A stretch of 64,000 bases of DNA from Legionella fairfieldensis ATCC 49588 (GCF_000621525.1 NZ_KK211300.1:1-64000); one strand, 5' to 3'; counted from the stretch's first letter, positions 37,961 through 48,765 are shown. Program-made: numbers and translations. The notes: a model not told the origin generated them from the sequence alone.

Positions 37961-39024
37961 TGCTTTTTCGCAGCGCGCGTGCATCGGATTTGGATGCGAT
38001 TTATCATCTTGCTGAGCAGTGTGGCGCTGGAATGACTACTTTGCCAAAAGACAAAGAAATTTTAAGTAAACGGCTTGATTGGTCTTGTGCCTCATTTAAT
38101 AAGGCAGTAAGTTATCCCTGCAATGAGTATTATCTTTTTGTGCTTGAAGAACCCGACACATCCAGACTTGTAGGAACCTCTGCAATAGAAGCAGCAATTG
38201 GTTATGAACTGCCCTTTTATTCCTATAAATTATCCAAACGCACTCGTATCTGTCATTCGCTTACTATTCGTAGTGATTATGAAGTCTTAAGTCTTGTTAA
38301 TGATAATCAGGGACGCAGTGAAATTTGTACACTCTTTCTTGAACCAACGTCCCGACATAGCTCGAATGGATTATTACTTTCACGTTCACGTTTTTTATTT
38401 ATGGCCCATTATCCCAATCGTTTCGCTGATACTGTGATTGCTGAAATGCGCGGTATTTCAGACGAAGAAGGCAATTCGCCTTTCTGGGATCATGTAGGAC
38501 GACATTTTTTTCACTTGCCTTTTGCCGAAGCAGATCGGCTCACACTTGCAACGAATAAACAGTTTATTGCCGATTTGATGCCCAGAAATTCCCTTTATGT
38601 CAAATTGTTGGCGCCAGCAGCTCAAGCTGTTATTGGCAAACCTCACCAATCAACAATACCAGCAATGAACATTCTGTTACGTGAGGGATTCCGCTACAAT
38701 GGCTACGTGGATATTTTTGATGCAGGTCCTACCATTGAAGCCCCCTGCTCCCAGGTACGAACGATTGCTGCAAGCCGTGTTATTAGTATTAGTAACATTA
38801 GCGATGAAGTAAGTTCCAAACGCTTTCTTCTCGCCAACACCAGGCTTGATTTTCGCGCTACAGTTAGCCAGGTTCTCTTTAATTTAAAGCAAAGTACCTG
38901 CATTATCAGCAAAAAAACAGCAGAACTTTTAGAAGTAAAACCCGGTGATTGTTTACGCATAGCACCTTTACAGATTGATGAGTCTACTATTTTCAGTGAG
39001 TCACAGCATGAAAAAACGGCTTGA
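37957..39024 (+). CDS. astA: Arginine N-succinyltransferase
   Basis: First enzyme of the arginine succinyltransferase (AST) pathway, making N2-succinylarginine. The 355 residues begin [21 protein letters not shown], matching AstA, and include [21 protein letters not shown], the GNAT-type core, and [27 protein letters not shown] precedes the start. An ATGA overlap joins it to the upstream M20 gene, and it overlaps astD by 17 bp. With proline catabolism by putA, it supports use of host amino acids. Confidence 0.95.
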   Translation: MMLFRSARASDLDAIYHLAEQCGAGMTTLPKDKEILSKRLDWSCASFNKAVSYPCNEYYLFVLEEPDTSRLVGTSAIEAAIGYELPFYSYKLSKRTRICHSLTIRSDYEVLSLVNDNQGRSEICTLFLEPTSRHSSNGLLLSRSRFLFMAHYPNRFADTVIAEMRGISDEEGNSPFWDHVGRHFFHLPFAEADRLTLATNKQFIADLMPRNSLYVKLLAPAAQAVIGKPHQSTIPAMNILLREGFRYNGYVDIFDAGPTIEAPCSQVRTIAASRVISISNISDEVSSKRFLLANTRLDFRATVSQVLFNLKQSTCIISKKTAELLEVKPGDCLRIAPLQIDESTIFSESQHEKTA

Positions 39025-40492
39025 AAAAATCGCCAGTCATTATATTAATGGATCTTGGGTAAAAGGTCAGGGAGAAGTATTGGTTTCCAAAAACCCCGCT
39101 GACAATTCTCTCCTGTGGCATGGAGAAAGCGCCACAATTACTGAAATTAATGCAGCCTGCGAAGCAGCTTCCCAATCGCTTTCTTATTGGGCATCACTTG
39201 ATTTCACTACAAGGGCTGACTACCTGCAACGTTTCGCTCATGAAATAGAGACAAAAAAATCAGATCTCGCTTATCTGATTGCTTTGGAAACAGGTAAACC
39301 TTTATGGGAGGCTTTCACTGAAGTAAATAGTGTGATTCAAAAGGTCAATATATCGATTCAAGCGTATAAGGAACGTAATGCTGAAAAACTGACAAAAACA
39401 GCCGAGGCAGACGCTCATTTACGTTTTAAACCTCATGGGGTAGTAGCGGTCCTCGGCGCTTTTAATTTTCCAGCCCATTTAAGTAATGGTCATATTGTGC
39501 CAGCCCTGCTGGCAGGCAACACCATTATTTATAAACCAAGCGAGCTAACACCAGCGGTCGCTCAATTTATAATGCAATGCTGGCATGAAAGTGGATTGCC
39601 AGCCGGTGTTATTAATTGCATCCAGGGTGATGCTTCCACTGGCAAGTTATTATTATCGACCGATATCAAAGGCGTTTATTTTACAGGCAGTTACCATACT
39701 GGAAGACAAATCCACCAATCTTTCAGCGGCCGACCAGACGTTATTTTAGCGCTTGAAATGGGAGGTAATAACCCTTTGATAGTGGATCGCATTAAAAATA
39801 TTGACGCGGCCTTATACTGTAGCCTCCTCTCAACCATGATTACCGCAGGCCAACGCTGTACTTGTGCAAGACGGCTTTTTATTGCCAACACGCCGGCAGG
39901 CGAGCTCTTTTTAGAGCGCTTTATTAAAGCCTGTCAAAACCTGCGCGTAGGTCCATTTACCGATCAACCAGAACCCTTTATGGGGCCTGTTATCAGTTCT
40001 CAGCATGCACAATCGCATTTACAAGCCCAACAGGCCCTTATTCACCAGGGGGGGGAATCTTTATTGACCATGAATCAGTTAGTCGCTGAAACAGGTCTAC
40101 TGTCACCCGGTATTATTGATATGACCAGGGTTTCTCAACCTGCTGACGAAGAAATTTTTGCTCCTTTGGTTCAAGTGTACCGCTATGATGAATTTGACGA
40201 GGCTTTGGCCCTTGCCAATCAAACCCGCTACGGCCTGGCAGCCGGTTTATTATCCGACAGCAAAGAACGTTATCAACAATTCTACCAAACAATTCGCGCA
40301 GGACTTATTAATTGGAACAGGCCAACCACAGGAGCGGTAAGCAGTCTACCTTTCGGTGGAATTGGTTGCAGTGGTAATCATCGACCGGGGGCTTATTTCG
40401 CTGCTGATTACTGTGCTTATCCTATTGCCAGTTTGGAGCAATCCCATTTAACTACGCCGGCACCATTACTGCCCGGTGTTGTTCTGGACTAA
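39008..40492 (+). CDS. astD: Succinylglutamate-semialdehyde dehydrogenase
   Basis: NAD-dependent oxidation of succinylglutamate semialdehyde to succinylglutamate. Aldehyde-dehydrogenase fold, 494 residues: [20 protein letters not shown] near residue 150, [13 protein letters not shown] with the catalytic Glu and [13 protein letters not shown] with the catalytic Cys near residue 280. I start at ATG 39008; the frame extends 11 codons upstream inside astA, without a binding site. Fourth gene downstream, astB, follows after four bases. Confidence 0.95.
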   Translation: MKKRLEKIASHYINGSWVKGQGEVLVSKNPADNSLLWHGESATITEINAACEAASQSLSYWASLDFTTRADYLQRFAHEIETKKSDLAYLIALETGKPLWEAFTEVNSVIQKVNISIQAYKERNAEKLTKTAEADAHLRFKPHGVVAVLGAFNFPAHLSNGHIVPALLAGNTIIYKPSELTPAVAQFIMQCWHESGLPAGVINCIQGDASTGKLLLSTDIKGVYFTGSYHTGRQIHQSFSGRPDVILALEMGGNNPLIVDRIKNIDAALYCSLLSTMITAGQRCTCARRLFIANTPAGELFLERFIKACQNLRVGPFTDQPEPFMGPVISSQHAQSHLQAQQALIHQGGESLLTMNQLVAETGLLSPGIIDMTRVSQPADEEIFAPLVQVYRYDEFDEALALANQTRYGLAAGLLSDSKERYQQFYQTIRAGLINWNRPTTGAVSSLPFGGIGCSGNHRPGAYFAADYCAYPIASLEQSHLTTPAPLLPGVVLD

Positions 40493-40496
40493 TTTT

Positions 40497-41867
40497 ATGC
40501 AAGTTTACGAATTAAATTTAGATGGTTTGGTTGGCCCTACTCATCACTATGCTGGGCTTGCCGAGGGTAATCTTGCATCCACTTCGAACGCCTTGAATAT
40601 TTCAAATCCACAAGCCGCGGCACAGCAAGGGCTGGCCAAAATGCGTTTATTACATCAAATGGGATTAAAACAAGCGCTACTCCCTCCTCATCAACGACCT
40701 AATCTGGAGCTATTGTATCAATTAGGATTCACAGGAATGCCGGCTCAACAAGTGAGTAAGGCCATGCGGAGTGCGCCGCAGATTTTGAGTGCCTGTTATT
40801 CAGCTTCTTCCATGTGGGCTGCTAATGCCGCTACTGTGTCTGCAAGTGCAGATACCGCTGACAATCACGTTCATTTTACAGCAGCCAATCTCGTCTCTCA
40901 TTTACATCGCCATCAGGAAGCTGATTTTTCAAAGATCCTGCTAAACTGTCTATTTCCTGATCCCGCTTATTTTACTCACCACCCTGTGTTACCTAAAAGC
41001 CTGATGACGGGTGATGAAGGTGCCGCCAATCATAATCGCCTCTGTGTAAACCATCAGGAAACAGCGCTCAATCTGTTTGTATACGGCAAACAGACTATGG
41101 GAAAAAAGAGCAGGAAAGGTCCTTTAAAATACCCGGCTCGGCAGGCACTGGAAGCATCGCAGACAATTGCCCGTACTCATCAACTAAATCCAGACAGGAT
41201 TCTATTTGCCTGTCAAAATCCCAAAGTCATTGATCAGGGTGTTTTTCATAATGATGTGATAGCAGTGGCAAACGAATCTCTCTTATTAATTCACGAAGAA
41301 GCATTTTTGCAACAAGCAAAAATCCTGGATGAACTGCGGGAAAAAGCCAATTTTCCTTTACAAATTATAGAAGTCAAAAGCAAAGAGATTTCTGTAGCGG
41401 ACGCTGTTAACAGTTATCTTTTCAACTCTCAGTTACTAACTCTTCCCTCAACGAATGAATCCCTGAATATGACATTAATAGCACCCATAGAATGCAAAGA
41501 TAACCCAATTATTCGTGCCTTTATCGAGGAGTTATTAGCTGATCAGGCTAATCCTGTTTCGATGGTTCACTATGTCAATCTGAAACAAAGTATGCAAAAT
41601 GGCGGTGGGCCGGCCTGCCTTCGTTTACGAATTCCTCTTACCGATCAGGAATTAAAGGCAATGCATCAGCCGGTTTTAATCAGTGATCACTTGTTGACTC
41701 AGCTGGAAAACTGGATTAATCGCTTTTATCGTGATCGTTTAAGCATGAATGATTTGGGTGATCCACGCTTGATAGAGGAATGCTTTACCGCATTAGATGA
41801 ACTTGCCCAGCTCCTTCAATTAGGTTCTATTTATCCTTTTCAGCGCGAAAACAACGGAGACAAATAA
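40497..41867 (+). CDS. astB: N-succinylarginine dihydrolase
   Basis: Hydrolyses succinylarginine to succinylornithine, CO2 and ammonia. The 456 residues start [23 protein letters not shown] (family N-terminus) and include NHNRLCVNH and the C-terminal [14 protein letters not shown], where Cys is the nucleophile of this amidinotransferase-fold enzyme. ATG 40497 follows the astD stop by four bases, and its stop overlaps the next gene by one base (TAATG). astC (transaminase) is absent from the cluster and must be encoded elsewhere or replaced. Confidence 0.95.
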   Translation: MQVYELNLDGLVGPTHHYAGLAEGNLASTSNALNISNPQAAAQQGLAKMRLLHQMGLKQALLPPHQRPNLELLYQLGFTGMPAQQVSKAMRSAPQILSACYSASSMWAANAATVSASADTADNHVHFTAANLVSHLHRHQEADFSKILLNCLFPDPAYFTHHPVLPKSLMTGDEGAANHNRLCVNHQETALNLFVYGKQTMGKKSRKGPLKYPARQALEASQTIARTHQLNPDRILFACQNPKVIDQGVFHNDVIAVANESLLLIHEEAFLQQAKILDELREKANFPLQIIEVKSKEISVADAVNSYLFNSQLLTLPSTNESLNMTLIAPIECKDNPIIRAFIEELLADQANPVSMVHYVNLKQSMQNGGGPACLRLRIPLTDQELKAMHQPVLISDHLLTQLENWINRFYRDRLSMNDLGDPRLIEECFTALDELAQLLQLGSIYPFQRENNGDK

Positions 41868-42598
41868 TGTGGAAGACAAGGGCTGGACAATGCATCTATC
41901 AGTCTTCAACAGGTATCCGTGTATTTCAAAATCTTTTTTTTCGCTGGCTGCAGTTTGACAGTACCGCATTACAAACCGTATTGAACCGCTATTTCCCCCA
42001 TCGACCCGGGCTACACTATCTTGCCCCACTGGTCTTACCAGTGAAACTTAATCCAGCTGATTGTTGTATGTTGGGTTTAGGAGGTGGCGGTGCTGCACAT
42101 GCCCTATCACCCTTATTAACTAATTTTCAATTAACTATTGTTGAAGCAAGTGCTGAAGTGATTGACGTAGCCCGACGTTATTTTATGATTGACCAATTAA
42201 AAACCCTTAATCTGATTCATCAAGACGCTAATTTATTTGTACAGCAATGCAAAAAGCAATTTCAGTACATCCTCGTTGACTTATTCAACGCAGATTCTTT
42301 CCCTGCTCACTGCAATACCGATACTTTTTTTTCTAATTGCAAAAGGTTGCTGAAACCTGGCGGTCTTCTTGTGGTAAATTTAGCCAATAAAAACGAGCAA
42401 TGGCCTGTATTTAAACTGGTTGAAAAACAATTCCCTGACTCTACAATCGTGCTACCCGTTCCAGACTGCTCTAATATGATTATTTTTGCCCAAAATGGAT
42501 TAATCAGCGCTTTCCTGGCGCAACTTAAAACTCATAAAATTATGAGCCAGTTAATGTGGGATAGTAAGTGGAAATATATTGCACAATTTAAAACGTAA
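41867..42598 (+). CDS. Spermidine-synthase-like SAM methyltransferase-fold protein
   Basis: A 243-residue class I SAM-type protein related to spermidine synthases and to the synthase part of SpeE-like fusions. Rossmann motif I is LGLGGGGAAHALSP near residue 70, with the acidic IVEASAEVIDVARRYF following and a DLFNADSFPAH loop near 140. The typical spermidine synthase signature GGGDG is altered to GGGGA, so aminopropyl transfer is doubtful. It is the last gene of the arginine-catabolism operon, joined to astB by a one-base overlap. A polyamine or methyltransferase role is inference. Confidence 0.75.
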   Translation: MWKTRAGQCIYQSSTGIRVFQNLFFRWLQFDSTALQTVLNRYFPHRPGLHYLAPLVLPVKLNPADCCMLGLGGGGAAHALSPLLTNFQLTIVEASAEVIDVARRYFMIDQLKTLNLIHQDANLFVQQCKKQFQYILVDLFNADSFPAHCNTDTFFSNCKRLLKPGGLLVVNLANKNEQWPVFKLVEKQFPDSTIVLPVPDCSNMIIFAQNGLISAFLAQLKTHKIMSQLMWDSKWKYIAQFKT

Positions 42599-42739
42599 AC
42601 TCAAAAATGAGGAAGCTCGTTGATGCCATAACCTGAATCCTCCGCATCTACAAATGACTTTTTTAAGAAGAGTCAGATTTACATTTGATTACAAATGTGA
42701 AAATATGACGCCAACATTGTAGATTTAAAGTCAGTCATT

Positions 42740-44491
42740 ATGCTTAACTCCGAAGAAGAGAAAAACCAGGGAAACGCCAAAACCTTCGTTATTAACACAA
42801 TACAGAATATGGCCGAAGGTGAGGAAACCAATGAGGCAACCATCAGTGAACTAAAAAAAGCATTATTAATGTGTCCTCCTGCTTTACAAATAAACTTTCA
42901 ATTTACTACCGCAGGAATGAAAGCACTGGCAGAAGCTTCAAAACCCCATTCTTTACTGACCTCTCTTACACTTTTTAACTGTCATATCACGGATGAAAAA
43001 ACAGCGACATTCGCAAAGACTTTAAAAGAGCTTCATTCATTAACTTCTCTTGATCTTTCTCATAACCAAATCAATGCCCCAGGAGCAACAAGACTGGTAA
43101 GGGCTTTGCCAGACAATAATGCAATCCTTAATCTTTCTAACAATACAATCGGTAAGGAAGAGATAACTGATCTGGCAACGTCTTTAAAACAAAATACTTT
43201 TTTAAAGATTCTCAATCTTTCTGGAAATCAAATCGATAACGAAGGCGCAACAATACTGGCAGACTTTTTTTTACAAAACAATGATACGCTAACCGATCTT
43301 AACCTCTCTGGCAATGAAATCGGTTCTCAAGGTAGACAAAAACTGGCAAACGCATTACCTCATTCCTCGCTAACCACCCTTAAGCTCTTTAATAAAAAAA
43401 TCGGTGCTATAGATGGAGAAGCCTTTGCAAATGCTTTACAAGATAATATTACCCTCACTCAACTTGATTTGAAAATGAGATCCATTTCTCCCACGATCGA
43501 CGAGATAATCAAAACAATAAATAAAAAGATCCAACGTAATCTAGATATTAAAAAAATTAAAGAGGACACCGAATCCTCTTTTGCTCTATTAATAAATACC
43601 GTGCTTAAAGAAGACGATGAAAATGCCTGTTTGATGACAGAAGATTTATTGAACAAGGCAGAAGAGAAGATAAGTAATTATCATCTTTCTGCAATCCGGT
43701 TGTTACATGAACTGTGGATAGATTTCATGATAGCCGCGCCTCATCGCTATGAAATAAATAATGCGCTACATTTGCTTAACAAGAACAAGCTATTGTATCC
43801 AAAACAGCAAGAGCAATTAAAAAAAATTACTTTAATCTATTTTGGCGAACTCCTGGAGGAACAAAATAGCAAAAAGGAAAATTCATGGTATAGCTATAAA
43901 GAATTATTATTAGGACTCTCGCTTATTAATAATCCTGATGAAGATACGCAGGCATTAATTAAAAGAAGTTTCTGGGCTTATTTTAATCCTGGGGCTCATA
44001 ACTCATCACTTGCGTTACCGGATGAAGAAAGCATTATAGAAGCACTAATAAATCATAGCGATTCTCCGGAATCACTTCTGAGCGAAGCGCCTCAACTCGA
44101 TAAAGCCATTTATTCGCTTATCCATGCTGTGCTTACTAACTCTTCTAAACAAGACTCTCAGCATAAAGCCATCGATTTATTGCTCTTACTCCAAAACAAC
44201 AGTAAAGAAAAAGATGCTTTATTACTTGATGGCCTCTCTCTTTATTTTGAATATAAACCACACGGTCCTTTTAACTTTCTCGATGTTTACCGTTTCATAC
44301 AGCAGAATGTATCCATTGAAATAAATGAAGACAGTGCAAAGAATAAACTGATTGAATATTACCAAAATATCAAACAACCTCTTGCGAAAACGCCGACCTT
44401 TTCAATAAAAAACAACTCTAAAAATTCTTTTTTTCAACCCCTGAATAATAATTCAAACAACGAACAAAACCTGCAACCTGCTCCCAAATAA
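42740..44491 (+). CDS. Leucine-rich-repeat protein, candidate effector
   Basis: A 583-residue protein. Residues about 70-245 form six or so ribonuclease-inhibitor-type LRRs of about 28 residues: LTSLTLFNCHITDE, LTSLDLSHNQINAPGA, AILNLSNNTIGKEE, LKILNLSGNQIDNEGA, LTDLNLSGNEIGSQG and a weaker last pair. The remaining 330 residues are helical and polar, unlike any family I recognise. There is no signal peptide or membrane helix. Eukaryotic-like LRR proteins (LegL group) are common Dot/Icm substrates, so secretion is plausible. The tail (NNSNNEQNLQPAPK) has only one acidic residue, weak support. Monocistronic; a repeat follows. Confidence 0.72.
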   Translation: MLNSEEEKNQGNAKTFVINTIQNMAEGEETNEATISELKKALLMCPPALQINFQFTTAGMKALAEASKPHSLLTSLTLFNCHITDEKTATFAKTLKELHSLTSLDLSHNQINAPGATRLVRALPDNNAILNLSNNTIGKEEITDLATSLKQNTFLKILNLSGNQIDNEGATILADFFLQNNDTLTDLNLSGNEIGSQGRQKLANALPHSSLTTLKLFNKKIGAIDGEAFANALQDNITLTQLDLKMRSISPTIDEIIKTINKKIQRNLDIKKIKEDTESSFALLINTVLKEDDENACLMTEDLLNKAEEKISNYHLSAIRLLHELWIDFMIAAPHRYEINNALHLLNKNKLLYPKQQEQLKKITLIYFGELLEEQNSKKENSWYSYKELLLGLSLINNPDEDTQALIKRSFWAYFNPGAHNSSLALPDEESIIEALINHSDSPESLLSEAPQLDKAIYSLIHAVLTNSSKQDSQHKAIDLLLLLQNNSKEKDALLLDGLSLYFEYKPHGPFNFLDVYRFIQQNVSIEINEDSAKNKLIEYYQNIKQPLAKTPTFSIKNNSKNSFFQPLNNNSNNEQNLQPAPK

Positions 44492-44524
44492 TAGTAATCG
44501 TTCGTAGGCGTCATTGCAAAGACA

Positions 44525-44610
44525 AAGTCATTCCTGTGAAAACGGGAATCCAATCTCAACTTCCCTCATCACTTTGCTTGAGAGAAAATCCCCGCCTTTC
44601 CCGGGGATGA
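44525..44610. repeat. Dispersed palindromic repeat copy
   Basis: Contains GTCATTCCTGTGAAAACGGG from 44527 and, 60 bp on, ATCCCCG facing CGGGGAT at 44588-44608. This is the same repeat type as the patch at 24430-24800. The rest of the 417-bp spacer holds no recognisable gene. A short minus-strand frame (44748-44831) ends KRIIMKR, with no known relative. Confidence 0.7.
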
Positions 44611-44908
44611 CCTATATAAAAATCACAGAAAGGCAAATAATTTCAAATAAATCAATTACCCATGAGTTGCAAAAAAATGAAAAGGTCTCTCAAGGACAAG
44701 TCGCGGTTCGTGGGCATCAGAACATATAGAACAGCAAAGAACACCACCTATCGCTTCATGATGATGCGCTTATCCTCGCCCTCAAGAACAGCGGTTTTAC
44801 GCGCAGTTTGATAAGCGCCGAAAGCAGGCATTGTCTTTAAAAAAGAGCTGCTGCACCGTTCTTTGAAAAAAATAAAAGACCTTACTTAATTTTTCTTCCT
44901 GCCATTTA

Positions 44909-45466
44909 TCATACTTCCATTAAATCTTTTTCTTTTTCATTAAGTACGGCATCAACATCAGCAATGTACTTGTCAGTAAGTTTCTGAATGATTTCTCCGG
45001 CTCGGCGTTCTTCATCTTCAGAAATTTCTTTGGTTTTTACCAAATCCTTAAGATGATTATTTGCATCACGACGAATATTGCGTATCGCCACGCGACCTTG
45101 TTCACCTTCTGCCCTTACAACTTTAATCAACTCCTTCCGACGTTCCTCAGTTAAAGGAGGCATAGGTACACGGATTGCGCTGCCAGCTGTTGCAGGATTT
45201 AAACCTAAATCAGAAGTTAAAATTGCTTTTTCAATTGCAGCAACCATGGATTTTTCCCAAGGTGTCACTAATAAGGTACGAGAATCACTACTTGTAATAT
45301 TGGCAACCTGATTTAATGGTGTCGGATTACCATAATAATCTACTTGAACATGATCAAGAAGGCTTGCATTAGCTCGGCCAGTACGAATTTTAGTTAAATC
45401 ATTTTGTAAAGTTTCAACTGTTTTTTTCATTCGTTTTTCAGTATCTTGCTTAATCTCATTGATCAT
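44909..45466 (-). CDS. frr: Ribosome recycling factor
   Basis: Splits post-termination ribosomes together with EF-G. The 185 residues are of normal length and collinear: [26 protein letters not shown] near the start, [31 protein letters not shown] and the final helix. It overlaps the upstream pyrH by 11 bp. Last gene of rpsB-tsf-pyrH-frr, the conserved order in Gammaproteobacteria; the dxr-uppS genes that often follow are not present. Confidence 0.97.
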   Translation of the reverse strand: MINEIKQDTEKRMKKTVETLQNDLTKIRTGRANASLLDHVQVDYYGNPTPLNQVANITSSDSRTLLVTPWEKSMVAAIEKAILTSDLGLNPATAGSAIRVPMPPLTEERRKELIKVVRAEGEQGRVAIRNIRRDANNHLKDLVKTKEISEDEERRAGEIIQKLTDKYIADVDAVLNEKEKDLMEV

Positions 45467-46199
45467 GCTCTGCTCCTACCAAAGTTCCTATTCGTTCACC
45501 TAGAACAATTTTTTTCAACGCACCTGATTCTGCCATATTAAATACTTGTAAAGGCATGCCATGATCCTGACATAAACAAATGGCTGTGGAATCCATAACT
45601 TGTAATCCATCTCGTAAAACCTGCTTGTAGGTAAGTGAGTCATAACGAGTGGCCTGCGGATTTTTAACAGGATCGTCCGAATAAATGCCGTCAACCTTAG
45701 TTGCTTTTAATACTATATCAGCACCTACTTCAATCGCTCTTAAACAGGCGGCAGAATCTGTAGTAAAAAAAGGATTTCCTGTGCCTGCGGCAAAAATAAC
45801 CACATGACCATTACGTAGATGGGTCATTGCCTTACGACGATGATAAGGATCAACAACACCTAACATGGGAATTGCTGACATGATTCGCGCAGGTAAATCT
45901 ATACGTTCCAGAGCGTCACGCATAGCTAAAGCATTCATGACCGTTGCCAGCATGCCCATATGATCACCAGTTACCCGGCCTAAACCTGCTTCAGAGAGCG
46001 CTTTGCCACGAAACAGATTACCCCCGCCAATTACCAACCCGACTTCAACACCCATGTGAATCAGTTCAGCAACCTCATTGGCAATTCGATCAAGCACAGA
46101 AGGGTCTATACCAAATTGAGCTTTACCCATCAAGGCTTCGCCACTACATTTCAGCAGGATACGCTTGTACTTTAATTGCAAAGAATTAGCATGCATCAT
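45456..46199 (-). CDS. pyrH: UMP kinase
   Basis: Phosphorylates UMP to UDP; bacterial enzymes are hexameric and allosteric. The 247 residues show [14 protein letters not shown] (ATP site), [35 protein letters not shown] (substrate loop) and [17 protein letters not shown] near residue 140. Its start overlaps the tsf stop (ATGA), and two ATG codons are adjacent at 46199 and 46196. Assignment is certain; the exact start is ambiguous by one codon. Confidence 0.97.
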   Translation of the reverse strand: MMHANSLQLKYKRILLKCSGEALMGKAQFGIDPSVLDRIANEVAELIHMGVEVGLVIGGGNLFRGKALSEAGLGRVTGDHMGMLATVMNALAMRDALERIDLPARIMSAIPMLGVVDPYHRRKAMTHLRNGHVVIFAAGTGNPFFTTDSAACLRAIEVGADIVLKATKVDGIYSDDPVKNPQATRYDSLTYKQVLRDGLQVMDSTAICLCQDHGMPLQVFNMAESGALKKIVLGERIGTLVGAEHDQ

Positions 46200-47077
46200 T
46201 GATCACGAACCTGAGCCATCACCTCTTCTACAAAGTTATCTTCTTTCTTCTCAATACCTTCGCCCACTTCAAAACGAATAAAAGAAAGAACTTCGGCATT
46301 TTTCTCTTTAAGTAATTGTCCTACTTTTTTGCCAGGATCTTTTACAAAAGGTTGACCAAGTAAACTTACCTCATCAATAAATTTGTTAATTCGGCCTTCA
46401 ATCATTTTATCGATAATTTCTTGTGGCTTACCACTTTCCCGTGCCTGAGCAGTAAAAATATCGCGTTCGTTCTCAATAGCTTCAGCGGGAACCTGCTCGC
46501 TACTGACAACCATAGGACGACTGGCTGCAATATGCATCGCTACATCTTTTGCCAAAGACTCATCACCATTTTTTAAGGCAACCATGACACCTATTCGGCT
46601 ACCATGTAAATAAGTACCAATAACCCCTTCACAAGACATTTTCACTAATCGGCGTAATTTTATATTTTCACCAATTTTGGCAACTAATTCCTGTCTGCCC
46701 TGCTCAACGGTAGTACTCGAATCCGCCATAATTTCATTGGCCAGAACATTAACGTCTTCACTGGAGGACTGCAACGCAGTTTCCGCAACTTTATTAGCAA
46801 AGGCGGTGAAATTTTCATCCCGAGCCACAAAATCAGTTTCACTATTGACTTCAAGCATAACAGCCGAACGGGTATCAGCAGAACGAACAATAACAATCAC
46901 ACCTTCAGCAGCAATCCGGTCTGCTTTCTTATCTGCCTTGGCCTGACCCGCCTTGCGCATCTCGGAAATCGCTAATTCAATATCACCATTGGTAGCAACC
47001 AAAAACTTTTTGCATTCCATCATACCGGCACCGGTACGTTCACGTAATTGCATAACTAATGCTGCACTAATCGACAT
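46196..47077 (-). CDS. tsf: Elongation factor Ts
   Basis: Guanine-nucleotide exchange factor for EF-Tu. I start at ATG 47075-47077 ([22 protein letters not shown]), seven bases after a perfect GGAGG, instead of an earlier in-frame codon. The 293 residues include the UBA-like N-terminus, [11 protein letters not shown] and [13 protein letters not shown], the region that contacts EF-Tu. Normal length. Cotranscribed with rpsB, but a hairpin lies in the gap. Confidence 0.97.
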   Translation of the reverse strand: MSISAALVMQLRERTGAGMMECKKFLVATNGDIELAISEMRKAGQAKADKKADRIAAEGVIVIVRSADTRSAVMLEVNSETDFVARDENFTAFANKVAETALQSSSEDVNVLANEIMADSSTTVEQGRQELVAKIGENIKLRRLVKMSCEGVIGTYLHGSRIGVMVALKNGDESLAKDVAMHIAASRPMVVSSEQVPAEAIENERDIFTAQARESGKPQEIIDKMIEGRINKFIDEVSLLGQPFVKDPGKKVGQLLKEKNAEVLSFIRFEVGEGIEKKEDNFVEEVMAQVRDQ

Positions 47078-47098
47078 CTTCAATCCTCCACATAGCAA

Positions 47099-47143
47099 AA
47101 AGAGACAGCTCCATGAGAAATCATCAATGGCACTGTCTCTTAT
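47099..47143 (-). terminator. rpsB-tsf intergenic hairpin (attenuator or terminator)
   Basis: On the minus strand AAGAGACAG at the upstream end pairs with CTGTCTCTT at the downstream end, with CCAT/ATGG extending inward, and TTTTT follows. That is a rho-independent terminator between rpsB and tsf. Because tsf needs more or less read-through, it probably acts as an attenuator that sets the S2:Ts ratio. Confidence 0.8.
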
Positions 47144-47148
47144 GATAA

Positions 47149-47910
47149 TTATTCTGCTGCTTTATTTGATTCCTGTTCCGTTACGGCAATCTCAACGAAC
47201 TCAGCATCTGATGAAATTCCACCGACAGTATTGCCTCGTTTGGCATCAAGAATAGCATCAGCAACACAACGAACGTAGATATCTACTGCACGCATAGAAT
47301 CATCATTAGCAGGAATGACGTAATCAATGTTACTTGGACTGTTGTTTGTATCAACGACACCAATCACTGGAATTTTTAATCGACGAGCTTCTTCAACAGC
47401 GATATGTTCAAAGCCGACATCAACAACAAAAAGCGCATCGGGTAAACCACCCATGTCTTCAATACCGCCTAGTCCTCGCTCCAATTTTTCCAATTCTCTG
47501 GCCAGCATTAAAGCTTCTTTTTTAATCATCGAATTAAATGCACCTTTATCGCGCATTTCTTTTAATTCTTTCAAGCGGAAAATCGACTGACGAACTGTTT
47601 TATAGTTAGTTAACATACCACCGAGCCAACGGTGATCGACATAAGGCATACCACAACGTCTGGCATGATTACGAATGCTTTCCTGAGCGGCTCTTTTTGT
47701 TCCTACAAATAAAATTTTTGCCTTATTTGCTGCCAAACGACCCACATAATTGATGACATCGCTCAACATCGGCATTGTTTTTTCTAAGTTAATTATATGA
47801 ATCTTATTCCTTGAACCAAAAATGTACTCGGCCATTTCAGGATTCCAGTAACAGGTTCTGTGGCCAAAATGAGCACCGGCTTCAAGCAGTTCACGCATAC
47901 TAACGTTCAT
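47149..47910 (-). CDS. rpsB: Ribosomal protein S2
   Basis: Small-subunit protein of 253 residues. Diagnostic: [22 protein letters not shown] near the start, [32 protein letters not shown], and [24 protein letters not shown]. Its own promoter and a structured-looking leader lie upstream. The C-terminal tail is acidic and short. First gene of the translation operon ending in frr. Confidence 0.97.
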   Translation of the reverse strand: MNVSMRELLEAGAHFGHRTCYWNPEMAEYIFGSRNKIHIINLEKTMPMLSDVINYVGRLAANKAKILFVGTKRAAQESIRNHARRCGMPYVDHRWLGGMLTNYKTVRQSIFRLKELKEMRDKGAFNSMIKKEALMLARELEKLERGLGGIEDMGGLPDALFVVDVGFEHIAVEEARRLKIPVIGVVDTNNSPSNIDYVIPANDDSMRAVDIYVRCVADAILDAKRGNTVGGISSDAEFVEIAVTEQESNKAAE

Positions 47911-47913
47911 TTA

Positions 47914-47985
47914 ATTCTCCAGGGTTAAGCCTCCACCTTTCCCATACGGAACCCATTTGGGACCCATCCGCATGTGACGAAAAGT
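47914..47985 (-). promoter_or_regulatory. rpsB mRNA leader, possible S2 autoregulation element
   Basis: The 5' UTR reads GGATGGGTCCC, then CCAAATGGGTTCC, then GGGAAAGGTGGAGG, with repeated pairing options (GGGTCCC/GGGTTCC; GGAGG with CCTCC on folding). rpsB leaders in Gammaproteobacteria fold into an element bound by S2 (t44-type). I infer the same but did not fold it. Confidence 0.45.
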
Positions 47986-48008
47986 GTGTGTAGTTAAAAA
48001 GCGCATTC

Positions 48009-48037
48009 TTTATATCACAAGCGGGACCCGTCAGCAA
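48009..48037 (-). promoter_or_regulatory. rpsB promoter
   Basis: On the minus strand TTGCTG (48037-48032) and TATAAA (48014-48009) are 17 bp apart, four of six and five of six matches to the sigma-70 hexamers. It would start rpsB transcription near 48002, about 90 nt before the ATG. Confidence 0.7.
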
Positions 48038-48297
48038 TGTAATTATTTGTTAAACAGGCATTTTCACTAAAAATAGTTCACTAATTAAGGAGTATTTACA
48101 GCAAATTACCGACTAAATGAGTTACCGGCTTGATCTTGAAACCATTTAGCAACAGCTAATAATAAAAATTCTCCTGTTCATCAAAACAAGAGAGCAAAAA
48201 GTTAACAAACAGCAGTAAGGAATTATGCAAAATTTTACAACTCCATCTATAATCACCTTGTTAACTTTCAAATAACTGATAACTTAAGGATAATAAA

Positions 48298-48765
48298 ATG
48301 AATAAGAAATTCCGTTTCATTGCTTTCGCTTTTTCTTTAATCCTGAGCCAATTGACGTTTGCTGAAACAGCAGCCCCTGCTACTGCGGCTACTCAGCAAT
48401 CCACATCTTGTGGCTGTAATGGTGACAAAATGAAACATATGATTGACTCGTTAAAACTTGACGAGGCTCAACAGACAAAGCTTCAAACCATTAAGGAACA
48501 AACCAAAGCGACCATAAAAGCTAACTGGCAGCAAATGAAAGCGCTTCGTTCACAAATGAATCAGTTAATCCAATCTGACACAATCGACCAGACAAAATTG
48601 GACAGTCTGATTAATCAGAAAAAAGAACTGGTAGGCAATATGATAAAAGTAAAAATCATGGCCAAACATCAAATCTATAATTTATTAAATGCCCAACAAA
48701 AAACTCAATATCAACAAATGATAAACCAATGGGAAGACAATGGAATGCATCATCGTTGTCATTAA
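48298..48765 (+). CDS. Spy/CpxP-family periplasmic protein
   Basis: Small helical protein of 155 residues. N-terminal signal peptide (residues 1-22, KKFRFIAFAFSLILSQLTFA, cleavage after A). The mature part has a CGC pair near residue 38 and an all-helical repeat with the LDEAQQTKLQTIKEQ and LNAQQKTQYQQM segments equivalent to the two LTxxQ motifs of Spy/CpxP. The C-terminus is His-rich (MHHRCH), possibly metal-binding. AAGGA precedes the ATG. Spy chaperones folding in the periplasm; a metal or envelope stress role is likely but inferred. Monocistronic. Confidence 0.8.
   Translation: MNKKFRFIAFAFSLILSQLTFAETAAPATAATQQSTSCGCNGDKMKHMIDSLKLDEAQQTKLQTIKEQTKATIKANWQQMKALRSQMNQLIQSDTIDQTKLDSLINQKKELVGNMIKVKIMAKHQIYNLLNAQQKTQYQQMINQWEDNGMHHRCH

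Noticed and set aside
44514-44729. 71-codon plus-strand frame after the LRR gene
   Set aside because: Overlaps the repeat copy at 44525-44610; no conservation pattern.
44748-44831. 27-codon minus-strand frame ending KRIIMKR
   Set aside because: Too short and without start support to call; recorded only as a possible remnant.
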